A DNA stretch of 64,000 nucleotides from Strigamia acuminata. Its lineage: Eukaryota > Arthropoda > Chilopoda > Geophilomorpha > Linotaeniidae. The position numbers were made by a program, and so were the translations under genes. Within the stretch, counting starts at the first letter, position 1. Each line of letters starts with the position of its first letter. The notes beneath the pieces are model-generated. The model saw only the letters and a program-made list of their open reading frames with translations, was not told the DNA's origin and ran no database searches. The stretch spans positions 620,001 to 684,000 of the forward strand of contig OX442321.1 in assembly GCA_949358305.1 (NCBI GenBank), in the 5' to 3' direction. This document shows positions 1-14,125 of the stretch, piece by piece.

Positions 1-387
1 CGCAGTGGACGACGATTAGAAACCGGTTATAAAATCGCCGTAGAAACGGGTAAAAATTGTTAAAATTAATAAAATTATTGCTTAAACGTATTTATTTATT
101 TTTCAGAACATTTAGGTGCTGAAATCCTCAATGATTTACATTCCCAAAGAGAAACCATTCAACGGTCGCGAAATAGGGTGACAAATCATTAATTAATTGA
201 TGTAATTTAATTAATTAATGTTAAATTTTGACAGTTACGCGAAACCGACGACGACATCACGAAAAGTTCTCGAGTTTTGACTTCCATGATGCGCCGTGCA
301 ATGCAAAACCGAATTATTTTAGCTCTTCTCATCATCATCATTTTGGCCGTTATTATCGGCACAATTTATTTCGTGGCTTCCAGATGA
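1..387 (+). CDS. VTI1A: VTI1A-type v-SNARE, C-terminal part (5' end outside window)
   Basis: The exons are 1-49, 107-177 and 235-387, joined by GT-AG introns with consistent phases, and end in TGA at 385-387. The fragment reads as the C-terminal half of a Vti1 SNARE. It shows the SNARE helix with the RLETGYKIAVETE stretch, the LRETDDDITKSSRVL segment, a basic RRAMQNR patch, then one hydrophobic tail anchor of about 20 residues (IILALLIIIILAVIIG) and a short lumenal tail. VTI1 proteins are Qb-SNAREs of Golgi-endosome traffic. The wording is closer to VTI1A than VTI1B (QNRI before the anchor), but that subtype call is from memory. A poly(A) signal AATAAA lies at 484-489. The gene ends only about 440 bp before the start codon of the TCF gene on the same strand. 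Confidence 0.9.
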
Positions 388-827
388 AAAACGAAACATT
401 TTATACATCTTTATTTTTATCAACCGCACCTCTGTATTTATTTCGAACGTAATTTATTGGACCGCTTTGTACAAACATAAATGAATAAACGTTGAGAGAG
501 ATTTGGAAATTGAGAATTGAAATGGCGCCATTTTAAAAATTTAAAAATGTAGTTACAATTTCGGCCGCTGGAGAGGCGAAACAGTGGGAGGCGCCGCGAA
601 GGCGCGCTGATTGGCTGAAAGACTCCGCCTCGTTTTGGCATGCGATCTCATTAGAGGCAAAAGTTCACCGCTCACTGTACGGGGATGCGGTGGCGAATTC
701 ATGGTCGGCGTCGCCGCTGTCAAAGTGCGTATCCTATCTGTCCAGTTCGAGTCGTTGCCAATTGAACAATCCTGCCGCTGTTGGCCCATCAGCCCCGCCC
801 GACCGAGGAGGGGGCTTTGTCTGAAGA
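388..827 (+). promoter_or_regulatory. VTI1A 3' end and TCF/LEF promoter/5' UTR
   Basis: The left part holds the VTI1A 3' UTR with AATAAA at 484-489. From about 560 the base composition changes to GC-rich with CpG dinucleotides, including a CCAAT-type box (gattggctga, about 609-618) and a GC-rich CCGCCTC stretch just after it. This is the likely TCF core promoter and 5' UTR. No TATA box is obvious and the start site cannot be placed. Confidence 0.5.
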
Positions 828-3800
828 ATGCCGCACGTGAACGGCGGAGGCGGCGATGATTTAGCCTCAACCGACGAAGTCCGAGTCTACACGGACGAAG
901 GCGAAGAAGATCGCAACTTGGACGGCGTCGATGACGATAAAACCGATCTCGTCGCTATTGGAGAGGTGATTACGCAACATCAATTAAACAACTACTTTTC
1001 TGTGACCGATCGTCTCGTTTACAGGACAAAAGCACGCCGTTACCCACGACGTACGGCGCCCCCAAGGACACGCACGCGCACACGCACACGCTGCCGCCGA
1101 GGACTCAACTCAGTCCCATAGTCAGTAAGTACACCACGTGCATGCGCTAACAACACAAATAGGCCTAATAATATGACTTGAATTTGTGAAAAATTATGAA
1201 AAATTATGAAAAAGCGCCGTTTTAGCGCCGAATTTATTCATTTTCGATTTCTATTTATTTTTTAATTTTTTTAATTTTGTATTTTTATATTTTTATATTT
1301 TTATATTTTTCATTTTTCAGACAAACCAGCGGACACGTTGACGTCGCACGATCGACCTTTAAACATGGGATATATTGTAACTCCATATCCGTACCCAAAC
1401 GGGACGGCGGGACATATACCAGTATCCATGGTAGGAAAAACACAAAAAAAACATTTTTTTTTTATATATATTTCTTCTTCTTTTTTTAAAAAAAAAAATA
1501 TATTTCTTTGGATTCAAATGTGAATCAATCCGGTTAGGGACAGTTTGAATCCGCAAAGGAAACATCGATAAGATAAAAAAAAAAAATTCCTTTTATTTTT
1601 CTTCTTTTTATTCAAAAAAAAAAAAAATGTGGACAAGAAAAGAACGATTCCCCCAACCAAACCACATCAATTTAGAAAAGAATTCCATTCTTCGTAAAAC
1701 AACAAGTTGTAAAACTGCACCCACCGTCCGAAACCCCCGCAAAACCCCTGAAAAGCGAGCCAAAAGCGCCATCTTAACGCACAAAAAGAAAAGAAAAGAG
1801 AAAAAAAAGAATTTGTTGTTTTGTGTCGGGCTATTGGCCCCTACAGGTCAGTTTTGCTCGTGTTTCCAAGTGGGTCCTTTGGAATTTTCTCTTTAACTGC
1901 CTCTTCATGAGTTGTCCCACCCTCTCGGTTTCCTTATCTCGACGCCTTATCGCAAACTGGCAGCAAAACTTCGCCTCCATTTTGTACCGAGACACATTCT
2001 CCCATTTAAATAAATAAAGAAAAAGAAAAAGAAAAGAAGACATTGACAACTGAGGCCAATTAACAGATAAAACGTTTATCGCACAAAACCAAATTTATTC
2101 TGACTTTACTTTGACCTTTTGGGTGTTTTCTTTTCTACGCCAACACCACGTGACAATCCCGACCCCCCCACGGCCCGCCTTGGTGGTTAAGACGTAGGGG
2201 AGGTCAAAACGGAGGAGTGGGTGTCCAATGGTGCCCAATGGTTCCCAATGGTGACCACACCACCCCTCTTTTTTTCTCCTTTTTCTTCTTTTTCTCTCTC
2301 CCGCGGTTCTCGACAGGCGCTGGGGCCTCGAAAATGCCCCCCCGACTATTAAAAAGTATCGAAAGTTGTGGTGAATGGACGCTGGGGGTGTTTGGCGATT
2401 TTTAAAAAGCGGGGGTCACGAATTTTTGGCGCCTAAAAGGTGTAAAATGTTGGTTTTGTCGGTGGAATTAGTCTCGGGTGGATTTTTGGTGCAACAAGTG
2501 ACCCCATAAATCAGGGTCGGAAACGCGAGGAGGGGGTCACGTGTGTCCAGTGACCACTGACCTGTGTACCTGAGCACTCGGGGCTTAAGAGGACATTCTT
2601 GGGAGGAGAAATGGAAATGTAAATGAAGAGGTTGAGGGAGTTTTAGTGGAAAATGTGGGGGTCGTTTGGACACAAGGCAGCTCGAGTGAAATACGGGTAC
2701 GAGGGGTGTTGAGTTACACGTTCCTTCTTCTTATTTCCTGTCTCCCGAGTTTACACACCCCCACACTCGCAACCCCAACTCGTAAAGTCCAGCATGTGCG
2801 GGGAGAAGAAGTAAATGCGTGAAATATGGCGCCCTCCTTAAGGGATTACAAGGCCGAGCTAACAAATTTTCTTAATGAATTTTGCTTGTCTCGGGAGTCG
2901 GGACGCGGGACGCGATTGCGATTGCGCGCGCATCTGTTTATTAACACACCCCCGTCATTTTGCTTTTGGTTATTATTTTTCAGGTGGATAAGTGTGTTGT
3001 TATGCGTTTGACTAATTTGCTCGTAAAATGTTGATAAAAGGGTGTCAAAACGGGGGGTGCAGTTGACACGGTTGGGGCAGGGGTCGTGAAGAATTTTAAA
3101 ATGATTTGTCTCAGTTTTTTTTTTTTTAATTTTTTTTTTTTTTTTTTTTTAATTTTGTTAATTGATGAAAAACATTATTTTTTTTTAAGTATAAAATTTC
3201 CAATAATTTTGATTTGAGGATAAAAAGAATTGACACATTTACTTTCAACTGTCACAGATTTAACCCTAATTATCGTGTTGAAACCTTGACGAGCAATGAT
3301 TTATTTCAAAAGACCGATGTATGTATGTACGTACAAACAAGGGGTCCAGGGTTATCGAGTTAGAGACAAATTTTAACAAATGTCGAACCTAGTTACAACG
3401 AATTTCTTGTTATAACGAATAGTTAAAAATGACTTGGTTGGTTGGCCATAGAAGACCACGTTTTTTAGGTTTTATTGGTATTTTTTGGGTTGTGTGTGTT
3501 TATTGGGGCGTTTATTTGGTTTTTAAGTGTTTTTTCCGTTTTCTTAGGTTTTTAGTAAGGTTTTTAAGTGTTTTTTTTCTGGACCTCGATAAAAATTTTC
3601 AATAGTATCCAGACCCCATTTAAAATTACTTGCCGACCTCTGGACTAAACGTTAGAATGTTCTAGCAATTCTACGGATAGATTTATATTTAGATGGTAAA
3701 CAAATGTAGGCTTTGGGGTGCGAGCGTTCTAACCGAGGGTTAAACACGGTTTAATTTTCTCGGACGAGAGAAGTGGGGGCTGTAGACAGAACATCGGTAA

Positions 3801-6800
3801 TAATAATGTATTTATTTAGTGTTGGGTGCTACGTGCTGTTGGCCTTGGATTTTGCCATCTCGTTATGTGCGTATGTATGTATTCCCTCGCCCTTCCCCTT
3901 CGCCAATAGTTGTTGCACGTGGCTTTTTCGACTCGTGGATAATGATGAAACTGTGAAAAGTAGTATGGGCCATGTCTGACACACAATAATTTGCTCGCAA
4001 ATAATACCAACATGTTTGCTGCTCTAATCATCTTAATAACAGGTTGCAACTCAACTGGATGAGATTTGTATACACGGTGGGTGCATTTTTCTTGCCCACT
4101 ATACAACGAGGCGATTACTTTTTTTTATTATTTTTTTAAAAAAAGTATTCTGATAATGTTTAAGGATGCATGGGTAGAAAATGTGTGCTTATTAAGCAGT
4201 TAGGCCTAAGGCTGGAGAGCAATGCAAAAATTGGTGTTGGAAAGTAAAAGTTGCTTCAATGATGGAACCATAAATTCATAAAGGGAAAGTGGAAGAGAGA
4301 GAGAGAGAGGAAGAGAAAAAAAGCCAAATGGATGGGGATGGGAGTATTTGATTTGCATACATTTATTCTTCAATCAAGTGGGAAAATGAGGAGGCAAGTT
4401 GATTGTATGTGAAGCGAACAAGAAACCATTATGAGGTGTTGAAAAATGGAAATTGCAAAGACGAATTTGTTGTAGTTTTCAGGCTGGGGCTACAGCAGAA
4501 TGAAGATCCGGGTACTTAATGGGATAAGTACAAGTGCATAATAGTCGTTTCCTGCGAAAAATCCATCCATGTCAAATCCGAGAGAGCGTTGGTGGAACAT
4601 CGAACGTCGAACACAACTAACGAAAGACAACTAAATGGGTACCGGGATACTTTGACCATTTCTAGGTGTTCGTTATATCGATAATTCGTTATATCACGAT
4701 TCGTTATAAAGAAAATAACACATCGAAAAACCGTTGTTTGGATAATCGGTCGTTCGGATAATCGATGCTCTACTGTACGTGATTGTCCGGCGAAAGATCC
4801 TCCGAAGTTGCAGGATCGGCGGTTTAAAGAAGTGACTACACCAGATGGGACGTAGTTGGATAGAGATTTCTTCTCTCCGTAGTTGCTTAATGCATGGGAT
4901 GAGATGGGACATGATTCTCCACAACCTGTGAGAAGAAGTGATGAATAATTGATGATATGGGAGGCAAAAAATATTGTTTTTATCCAGTTTTTTTGTTTGG
5001 TTGTTAGTGAAGGACTATTTCTTTCCATGTAGCTTGATTGCAGTCCCTTAAGTGTAATTGAATTTAGAATGCATCGTGTTGCTTGTTGATGGAGTCAGTT
5101 TCTTGAAATTTATTTTAGAAGAAAAAAAGATGGGGGGGAAAAAACTCCTTTTTATTGGCTACTATCCAGTTTTACACTGCAGGAATTTTAAGACAACTTT
5201 ATTGGACCAATAATTTTGTTTTAAATTTAAATGTAACAAAAGAACTCATCCACGAAGATGCGTGACGTTTCGATTTTCGACTTTGAACTTAGTCGCTATC
5301 CTGTTGATCTATGGGGGACAAATGAGATGTCTGGCAGAGACATCTCCAAGCCAGCTATCTGTGTAGCTGTGGATTTGCATCCAGCGCAACCGCCCACGTA
5401 TTAGAAATATAAAGTCTTTACATCATACCGTATTTTACCGATTAAGAGTCGCCCTCGAATGGTAGCCGCGGCTGAGACACCAAGAATACCGTATTTTTGC
5501 AAAAGTACGGTGTTGTTTCCGTATTTAGGGATGAACGTATGCTTCGTTCGTGACGTTCAGACTTAGTTTGTTACATTAAACAAATGTAATTGCTGACAAA
5601 AATGGCAGTTTTGAATAAGAGCCGCAGCTTTTAATCGATAAAGTACGGTATTTGCTTGACTTTCCAGCAAAGTAAATATGAAATTTCAAGCAGTGAGTAC
5701 CGCTGACGAAGATTGCAAGACCTTTGTTAGAAAACAACTAAAGCGCTTTGGCTTTGGTCCTTCTAGATCGGCGGTCGGCATTAGGCGGAAGATCGAAACT
5801 TGGATTGTCGAAACTTGGACCGCAGTTTCGTTGGTTTTTCGGTGTTTTTTCTGGTTTTTCCTGGTATTTTTTGGGTTGTGTGCGTGTTTATTGGGGGGGT
5901 TTATTTGGTTTTTAAGTGTTTTTTCCGTTTTCTTAGGTTTTTAGTAAGGTTTTTAAGTGTTTTTTTTTCTGGACCTCGATAAAAATTTTCAATAGTATCC
6001 GAACCCCACTTAAAATTATTTGCCGACCCCCGTTCCAGATTTAATAATTGTGCTCCCAAAGACGCAAATGTTTGGCAATAATGTGTCGAGGCATTGCGGT
6101 ATTGTAGGACAATGAGAATTTGATGCTCGTTGCTCCCAGTTGTGGTAGGCCAAGGTTTCCAACATGTGCAACTTATCAGTCCATCTGACGGGCCTGAATA
6201 GATGGGGACGAGTCTGATGGGAAGATGATTCATGGCCCTTGTTGTCATAGTAGCGCAGCAGCCGTCCACAAATTGGATCGGAGTCCACCGATTGTCACCT
6301 CACCTGAAGAGCTGAGGTGACAATTGCGCTCGATTCCCCTTCCTGTCTTTATCAAACAAGAATCCCTGAAAAATGGCTGGAAAAATGATTCAAAATGGCC
6401 GTGGCGGGCTCCTGAATTGATATTTGTGTTAAGCGATTGGCTGGGTTGCTAGGCAACGCGGGGAAAAGGACCCACGAGAGGATGTAGTGTGAGGGACACG
6501 GTGTCCTGGTGCCAGTCACTCAACTCTGTTTCTCTTCTCTCTTCTCTCCCCCTTGTGCTCACCCCCGAGTTTGCTGCAAGCTTGGGAATGGCTTAGCCTG
6601 AAAATACATATGCAGATGAGGTTTGGCATCTCATGGCTGACTCATGAGGGAAACCATCGGCTGTCGTGGTCCCTCCAACAGTTTTCACAGCCCCAGGGAT
6701 AAAATGACTAGGGTTGAATGATTTGGCTAAATTCTTAGATCTGTCTTTTTTTTGTGGTATTTTTTCTTTTTGTGTGTTGAGGACAATGGACAGAAAAGGG

Positions 6801-9800
6801 AAAAAATTAAAAAGTTTTTTAGTTTTTGAGTTTTGGTTTTTATTTATTTTGTTTTAAAGTTGGGAGCGCCGTTGGACGCGTTGAATGCGAGTTTAATAAG
6901 TGACTTCCGGTTTAGTGTCAATTGAGATTAATTAAGGTCATTTAATGTGTGTTGAATCGCATCCATGTTGATGAGGCTGTACTAACAAGTAGCTGTGAGC
7001 TGTTGGGAGTGAGAGCGAGTGGAGTTGTATACTCAAGCAGGCGAGTTGAGTTTTTGTGTGGAATTGGTGCATGCGCGGAACAACTCATTACACGGCCGAG
7101 GAGGGAGGAGGCGCAGATGGGTGGGTTGGTTTGAGTTTTCACGTTGCCTCCTTGCTTCCATCAGATTTATGGGCAAACAGTTGACTGGGCTTCGTAATGT
7201 AGTGTTATCAGTTATCTCCGAACTGGCTTATTAACAGTTAAGTTGTTGCAAAGAGGCCTTGTCTGGGTCGGGTTGGCTCAGGTTATGTGAAAATAAATAG
7301 GAGAGAGAGAAAGGAGCATTTTACAATCGAATTAAAACTAATATCGAGGATTTTTGAGGAATTTTTAAATAATTGATTTTTGATTTTGGAATTGTCGATT
7401 TTAAAACTGATTTAAATTATCGAGAAAATCGATTTTTTTTTTGTCGGTAGTTAGAAGAAAAAAATATATTTTTGTATCGAAATTAGTCGATTTTGTCGAT
7501 AATTTGAGGAAAAAAAACATTTTTATACCAAAATTAGTCGATTTTGTAGATAATTTGAAGAAAAAAGCATTTTTATGTCAAAATTAGTTGATTTTGTCGA
7601 TAATTTGAAGAAAAAAATATTTTTTTTAATTAAAATTAGTCGATTTTGTCGATAATTTGAAGGAAAAAAAACATTTTTATACCAAAATTAGTCGATTTTG
7701 TCGATAATTTGAAGAAAAAAGCATTTTTATGTAAAAATTAGTCGATTTTGTCGATAATTTGAAGGAAAAAAAAACATTTTTATACCAAAATTAGTCGATT
7801 TTGTCGATAATTTGAAGAAAAAAATATTTTTATTTTAGTATAAAAATGTTTTTTTCTTCAAATTATCGACAAAATCGACTAATTTCTTTTAATTAGTCGA
7901 TTTTGTGGATAATTTGGATTTAAAAAAATTCTTAAACACAAATATGAGTAAAAAAATCGATTAGTCGATTCTTTTATGGGATAAAATTTATTTTTTATGA
8001 AATCAAAAACGAGTTGCGTCGTAAAAGTAGCGAAGTATTTAGTCGTCTGAAATAAAAGTTTTAATTGAAGAAAGAAAAGTGTATTTCCAACTCATTGTGT
8101 TGTCAAGTGATTCAGTTAACTACTTCACTAGTAATTTATGATACAGAGGGGAAGCTGGGATAGTGCTAATAATTATTCTCAGTAACTGCATTAAAAAAAA
8201 AGTTCAATTAGACACATTACAACAAGGGCAAGCAGGTGCTAATCAAAAATCCACACCAAAAAAAAATAAAAATAAAAATAAAAAAATTGAAAAAAAATTG
8301 GAAATATGAAATATTTTTCGAACGCAATTAAATAAGAATTTTTTCGAGAATGTGACGAATTAATTTGCACACGGTCAACTAACACTCAATTGTGTCTTCT
8401 ATCATTTTTTGTACTCGCACATTATTAACATTTCCAGGAAATGTAGCGCACAAATTCCCTTTTTAATTAAACGCCCCCTTGTGCAAGCATCGAGGAACCT
8501 TAACCCCACGAATGGATAGAGCTGATTATTTTGATTTTCCTCATTTAGGGAGACCCGAATTCGATTTTTTGATAATCCCTGTCGTTTTAATCCGTAGAGC
8601 TTGTATTTGGTCACATTCGATTTGAATTGGGTCAAATGACGAAGAGTACGGAAAATGGCTCGGGAGTCGGCCGAGGGAAGCTCGCCTTGCGCGGCGAAGT
8701 GAAATCATTTTCCCGAAAGCATGATTTAGTCGAATTTCCTAACAAACTTCTTCGTATTTTTACCAAATCGATTCGTACGAACAAAATAACATTATTTTCC
8801 ATACAATCTTGATCAATTTCGGAAAAAAATCGGAAAAAAACCGACATTTTTAAACTAAATCCTAGAGCACGGGAAAAACCTTTCGAGTCGGCCGAGAGAA
8901 GCTTACTACATGCGGCCGAAACGAAACCGCTTTCCCGTATTCACGATTTTCCCAAAATTCCCTATCAAAATTCACCAGTCAATCAATACGGTTAAACCAA
9001 CACTATTTACCACAACAATAAATTATTTACCAAATATATTTCAAGAAAAAATATCGACACATTTCCCTTAATAAGGTATTAAAGAGCAGAACAAAACCAC
9101 CCAGTCAACGCCCCTGCAATCTCAACCACGGGGGTGTGTGTGTGTTTGTGTGTCTCTATGGATCCATGAACTTAAAAAAATAAAAATAAAAAAAAATAAA
9201 AATCGCTAAAATGATCTGAATGCCAATTAGAAATATTTATTTATTTATTTATTTATTTGTTTATTTCTGTTATTTATTGAAATTAAATATTTCTGTTCAC
9301 CAGGTTGACATCACATGGGTGAATGTGAATTATTTTGCTCGGGTGTGGCCGTTTGTAGCCATGTTTTATTCGCTTAGTGGCCCTGAAGTGAGGCCTGGTT
9401 ATGGATTAGCGAGATGACAGGACTATTACCTGACACGCTATTTCAGCACCCTGTGTCAGTTTGGCAAGGAGTGGGCAATCAATTGTAATGATTTGTGGTT
9501 TTTACCAACTGAGGGCATTTGCCCCACACTTAATTGCAAATTTAAAAATATTTTTTTATTTTTATTTTAAAAAAATGCAAAAATTCGTTTTCTGGACGTC
9601 TGAAATAGACCACACCCATTGCACAGGAGCAAAACAAGGTCCAGAAAACGGAGTGGAATGTTTGTTTTCCCATTGCCCTCAGGAGGGGGTCCACCACTAC
9701 CCTTAAAAACAGAACAGGAAAAAGGGGTGTGGTAGGTATGTTTCTTCCTTTTCTCTCTCTTTGCCTACAGTAGTAGTGATTTTGTCCCCTAGGGTTGCAG

Positions 9801-12800
9801 ACCACCCATTTCCAAACCCTTGTTTGACTTTGGCACTAAACAAACCCCCCCCCCACCCACCCCCCACCTTCCCTAGTCTCTCTACCCCTTAATTTAGGCC
9901 CCATCTTGCATTTTTTGTCGCTGGCTCGAATATTTGTATGTTTTATTTATTTACAAGGGTGAAAATGAAGTGGTTGGAGGCAATGAAAAGAAGTGTTATG
10001 TGCCCTGTTAGCAGAGGCCCGAGGTCTGGCCAACAACACTTGTCATTGGGTGTCCTTGAGCCGAAAAAGAGAGAGAGAAAAAAAAATACCATCATCGCAT
10101 AATGATAGCAATTACTGTGGTGTGGAGCCGACAGCCAAAGCTGTTGTGACATAGTCCCTGTTTTCCTAGCTCGTTTCAGACGTTCCAAGGGGTGGAATTT
10201 ACTTTTCCCACTCTTTTTTAACCCTAAAATGCCACTAATGTGACGTTTCTGCATTGTGGGTGCACTTTTGCGGTATTAAGCCTAACCTCCATAGGATAAC
10301 ATGGGGTGTATAATTTTTTTTGTCTGATTGGGAGCAGATTGGTATAAGATAGAGGGATTTAGTAGGAATGAAGTGATGGGGGAAAGAAAAAGATGTGTTG
10401 AGGGAGTTGGAAGAAATCCTGTCCAATCACTTGAAGAAATTGAAACTGTTGAGATTTATTTTTCTTTTTTCTTCTTTTTCTTTTTTTATGCTCGCTCGTG
10501 TAATTCCAACATGTCGAACAATTTGGAAAGAAATGTGAACATGAAAAGCGAAATCTCTCAGGGCTTAATACTTTTCTCCTATTTAAGGCTATTGGTTGTG
10601 AGATTTGCGGCCGAATGTCGGGACAAGCTGCACAAAATGAGACACACACCATTCGAAATCAGCTTAAAACAGATTATCAACGGTGCAGTAATCAGATTCT
10701 TTCCCTCAATTCATCCCACGAGCAATTTAAATATAAAACCCATTCCCTCAACCCCCTTTTTTTGCACATTTTCTCGGCTAAAAACACTCACGTTTTGATG
10801 GAAAACGAATTTGCCAACTTAAGCCTAATGTCCATAGGACAGCATTAGCAATTGTGAATTATGTCGAGCCAATTCCGTCAAATCGTAAAAAAAAATATTT
10901 TTTCCTAAAATTAAAATATATTTTTATTATTTTTATTAAAATTTAAAATAAAAAATATAAAAAAAAATGTTTTGATTTGATAAGGGAGAGATTGGATTTG
11001 GGGACCTGCACTGCATTGTTGGTGTAGTTCAATTATTTTTTTTTCTCTTCTTCTTCTTTTACTCAGTTTGTAATTGGAGTTGACAAAGGGGTCTGTGAAA
11101 CATGCAAATCTGCTCAACATTATGCTTGAAGGATTTTTTTTACTGCTTGCTGGCTCCAACCAGAGAGAGATTTGTAAGAAGAAAATGAAAATAAGAATTT
11201 ATGTTTGTGATGTGTGCGCATCGCGAAAAAAATCAACTGAAACGATAGCGGAATAATACCCTGGACAAAAAAATGGAAACTACAAATATTTAAATTGGCG
11301 AATTAAATTAAATATTTAAAAAAATTAAAATTAAAAAAATTTAATTTTTTTTATTTTTAAAATGGCCGCCGGTAGGAATTGAATTTAATTTGATTAAAAA
11401 ATTGGAAATGATTGTTGTTTTGTGTGGAAAACTCTAGATGGTTAATAGGGTTGAATCCATGGCAGTTAGGCCTCGTTTTTCACGTCTCGCAACAGACATA
11501 TTGGTGGCAGGTAGCATTATCCAACTGCACGCACTTGTTTCCTCAACACGATGATTAATTTTTTCCTCTTTCTTTGAATCTTTCTCTCCCCGTAGTTAGA
11601 ATACAAAAGCATGTCCGCGCCGTGTGCAGCAGTGAGAAGAAAGTAATGACAGTGTTTAGTCTGTCAACAGTGTCCAACTTACATGCTAAATTGGATCTCG
11701 TTTCGTCTTGCTCTGATGAGTTCATAAATGCACTTATTATTATAGTAACACTCGTCTTTTTTTAAATGTTATTTTAAGGTGTTTAATTGGGGGCTATTAA
11801 AATTCCCTTTTTTTCCTTTAATTTTTCCAATTGGGAAACACAAACCACGAATGTCGGAAACTGGTTTATCCTTTCTACACCTTTTACGTCGAATATTTTG
11901 AGCGGTGAATAATTCGAGTGGTGAAAAAATCAAATTGTTGTGTTTACATGCATCCCATTGAAATTTCAATTTTTCCATCGAAATTTCATATTTTCTCATT
12001 GAAATTTCAATTTTTCCATCAAAATTTTATATTTTTCATAGAAAATTCACTTTTTTCCATTGAAATTTCAATTTTTCCATCGAAATTTCATATTTTTCAT
12101 AGAAAATTCACTTTTTTCTATTAAAATTTCAATTTTTCAGAAAATAATTCGTGATTACTTTTGGGGAAGTGCCGGAAGAGATGTGCGCATGCGCAATAAA
12201 AATAGTTCGAGTTTACTCGAATTAAACAACCTTCTGCGAGGGATTATTCACTACTCGAATGTGTACACGGAATATTTCATCTCACTCGAAATATAGTTGC
12301 AAGCATGTTGCAAAATGGCCGTCGCGCGAGTTATGTCGGATGCTTCCGGGTGAAGCATCCGCCGCCGAAAAGTCGGTCTCGATTCGTTGATTGGGTGAAA
12401 ATGAAGGAATTTTAATTGCCGTTTACTCGTATCACCGAAAAACAAAACTCTAATGATCGCAGTTTTAATGTGATAATGCTTCGTAATGATTTTTGGGGTC
12501 TGGAAAACTCATCTGGCCTGTCAAACAGTTGGGAAACAGTCATTGAGCCAATAAAAACGCTATTACTCTTTCCCAAGTTGAATCTTCAACCAACATATTA
12601 ATGATGAAGGGTTTTTTCCATCAAAATTTGATGTAATGATTATGTGGAATTAACAGGATCAGTCCATTTTGCCCAACTTTTTTCCCCAAATAATTTTTTT
12701 TTCAAGAAATGTGAGAATTTTTTTTTGTCTTTTTCTTTTCCTGTATGAAAAAAAGGGTGGGGGGAAAGGGAAAAGAAAACCCTGTCATTATTTTGTTAGC

Positions 12801-14049
12801 TGGAGAAGATGGAATTATAAGGAAAAGAGGTTGAAAGCTTATGATAGGCCTAATAGCTTAATGTTATATGAATTGGGTTTGTTTTCTTGTGAGTTTGTAA
12901 TGGATAGATAGATAGATAGATGTATTGGCACGTTTAGCTGCTGGGTTTTCTTGAAATGATATTTTGTTTTGCATGTTTTTTTATTATTGAAAAATTCATT
13001 TTGAGGTATTTGGGAAGAATGGCAAGTTGAAGTAGCTTGGGAATATTTAGCCTCGTAATTTTCTTGGCAACCTTGAGCATATTTATCTTGTTCTTTGCGT
13101 TTGGGTCTCCTTTGTTTGTTCAAGTCTTGATTTATTCTTACAGTGCGAGATAAAACTGATAAAATACTATTAAGATAAAGATTTAAGAAGAAGAAAAAAG
13201 AATGGTGTTTAAACACATCTCTTAAAAACACTAGCTACATTTTAAATTGCAGTAAAATCAACTGCCATTTTCCAAATAAAAAATTTAAACAAAAATACAA
13301 AACATTAACGTAGTTTTCGGTGTCAGTCTCCATTTCCGTTACTGGCGCTGCTTTCCATTTACACTACGAGGATTGTTGCCAATACAATGTACTTTTTCAA
13401 TGCACTTAAACCTCTGTGGTGTCAAAAACACCACAACGTAGTTGTACGTCAAAACATGTCGTTTAAAAATGCTGTTTCGTGTAAAATGACGGACTGCGAC
13501 GACTGGTTTTACTCGGGAACTAAAATTAAAAATAATTTTCCAAAAAAGAAAAATTGCTAATTAAACATTTAGCTCGACTGGAATGTAAATAGAATGTAGT
13601 TTTCGAGTTGCATTTTTTTGGTTTCAAATTTTAATTCGTTGCGCAGTTGTTTAAATATTGAATTTAGTTGTTTGGTGGAAGTTTTTCATGTCTGATCAAA
13701 TTTTGTTGAGCCCTTTTAAATGAGAAGAAGAAGCTACGTTAGATTTAGCACTTGTTTGTGCAGAAGCAAAAGTATCTATTAAAAAATTAATTCCTTCACA
13801 GTCGTGATTACAAGTTTTGCTCGTACGTTGCAAATCCAAAGCATGGTGCGCAATAATTAATACCTAATTAATTTGAGTTGTCTCCATGGCAACGGTTACT
13901 CGCTTGGTTTCTCATCAACCCTTTGAGACTCGCTCTCTCTCGCTCTGTTTCGACATCAGAAATAAGATAACATGTCCATCATTCTATACACTCGTCATTA
14001 TTATTACTTATTACTACACCAATTTGGCAATCAACAATATTATTATTTA

Positions 14050-14125
<76 letters not shown>

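Noticed and set aside
2217-2260. Repeated ccaatggt words resembling a CCAAT cluster
   Set aside because: A short local duplication inside the TCF intron with no start of transcription or gene next to it.
4516-5028. 170-codon open frame on the minus strand
   Set aside because: No similarity to a transposase or other known protein; composition matches the surrounding repeats and it spans the possible pogo-like element.
10328-10798. 156-codon open frame on the plus strand
   Set aside because: It contains a poly-Phe run from a T-rich tract and no recognisable domain; lies in the TCF intron.
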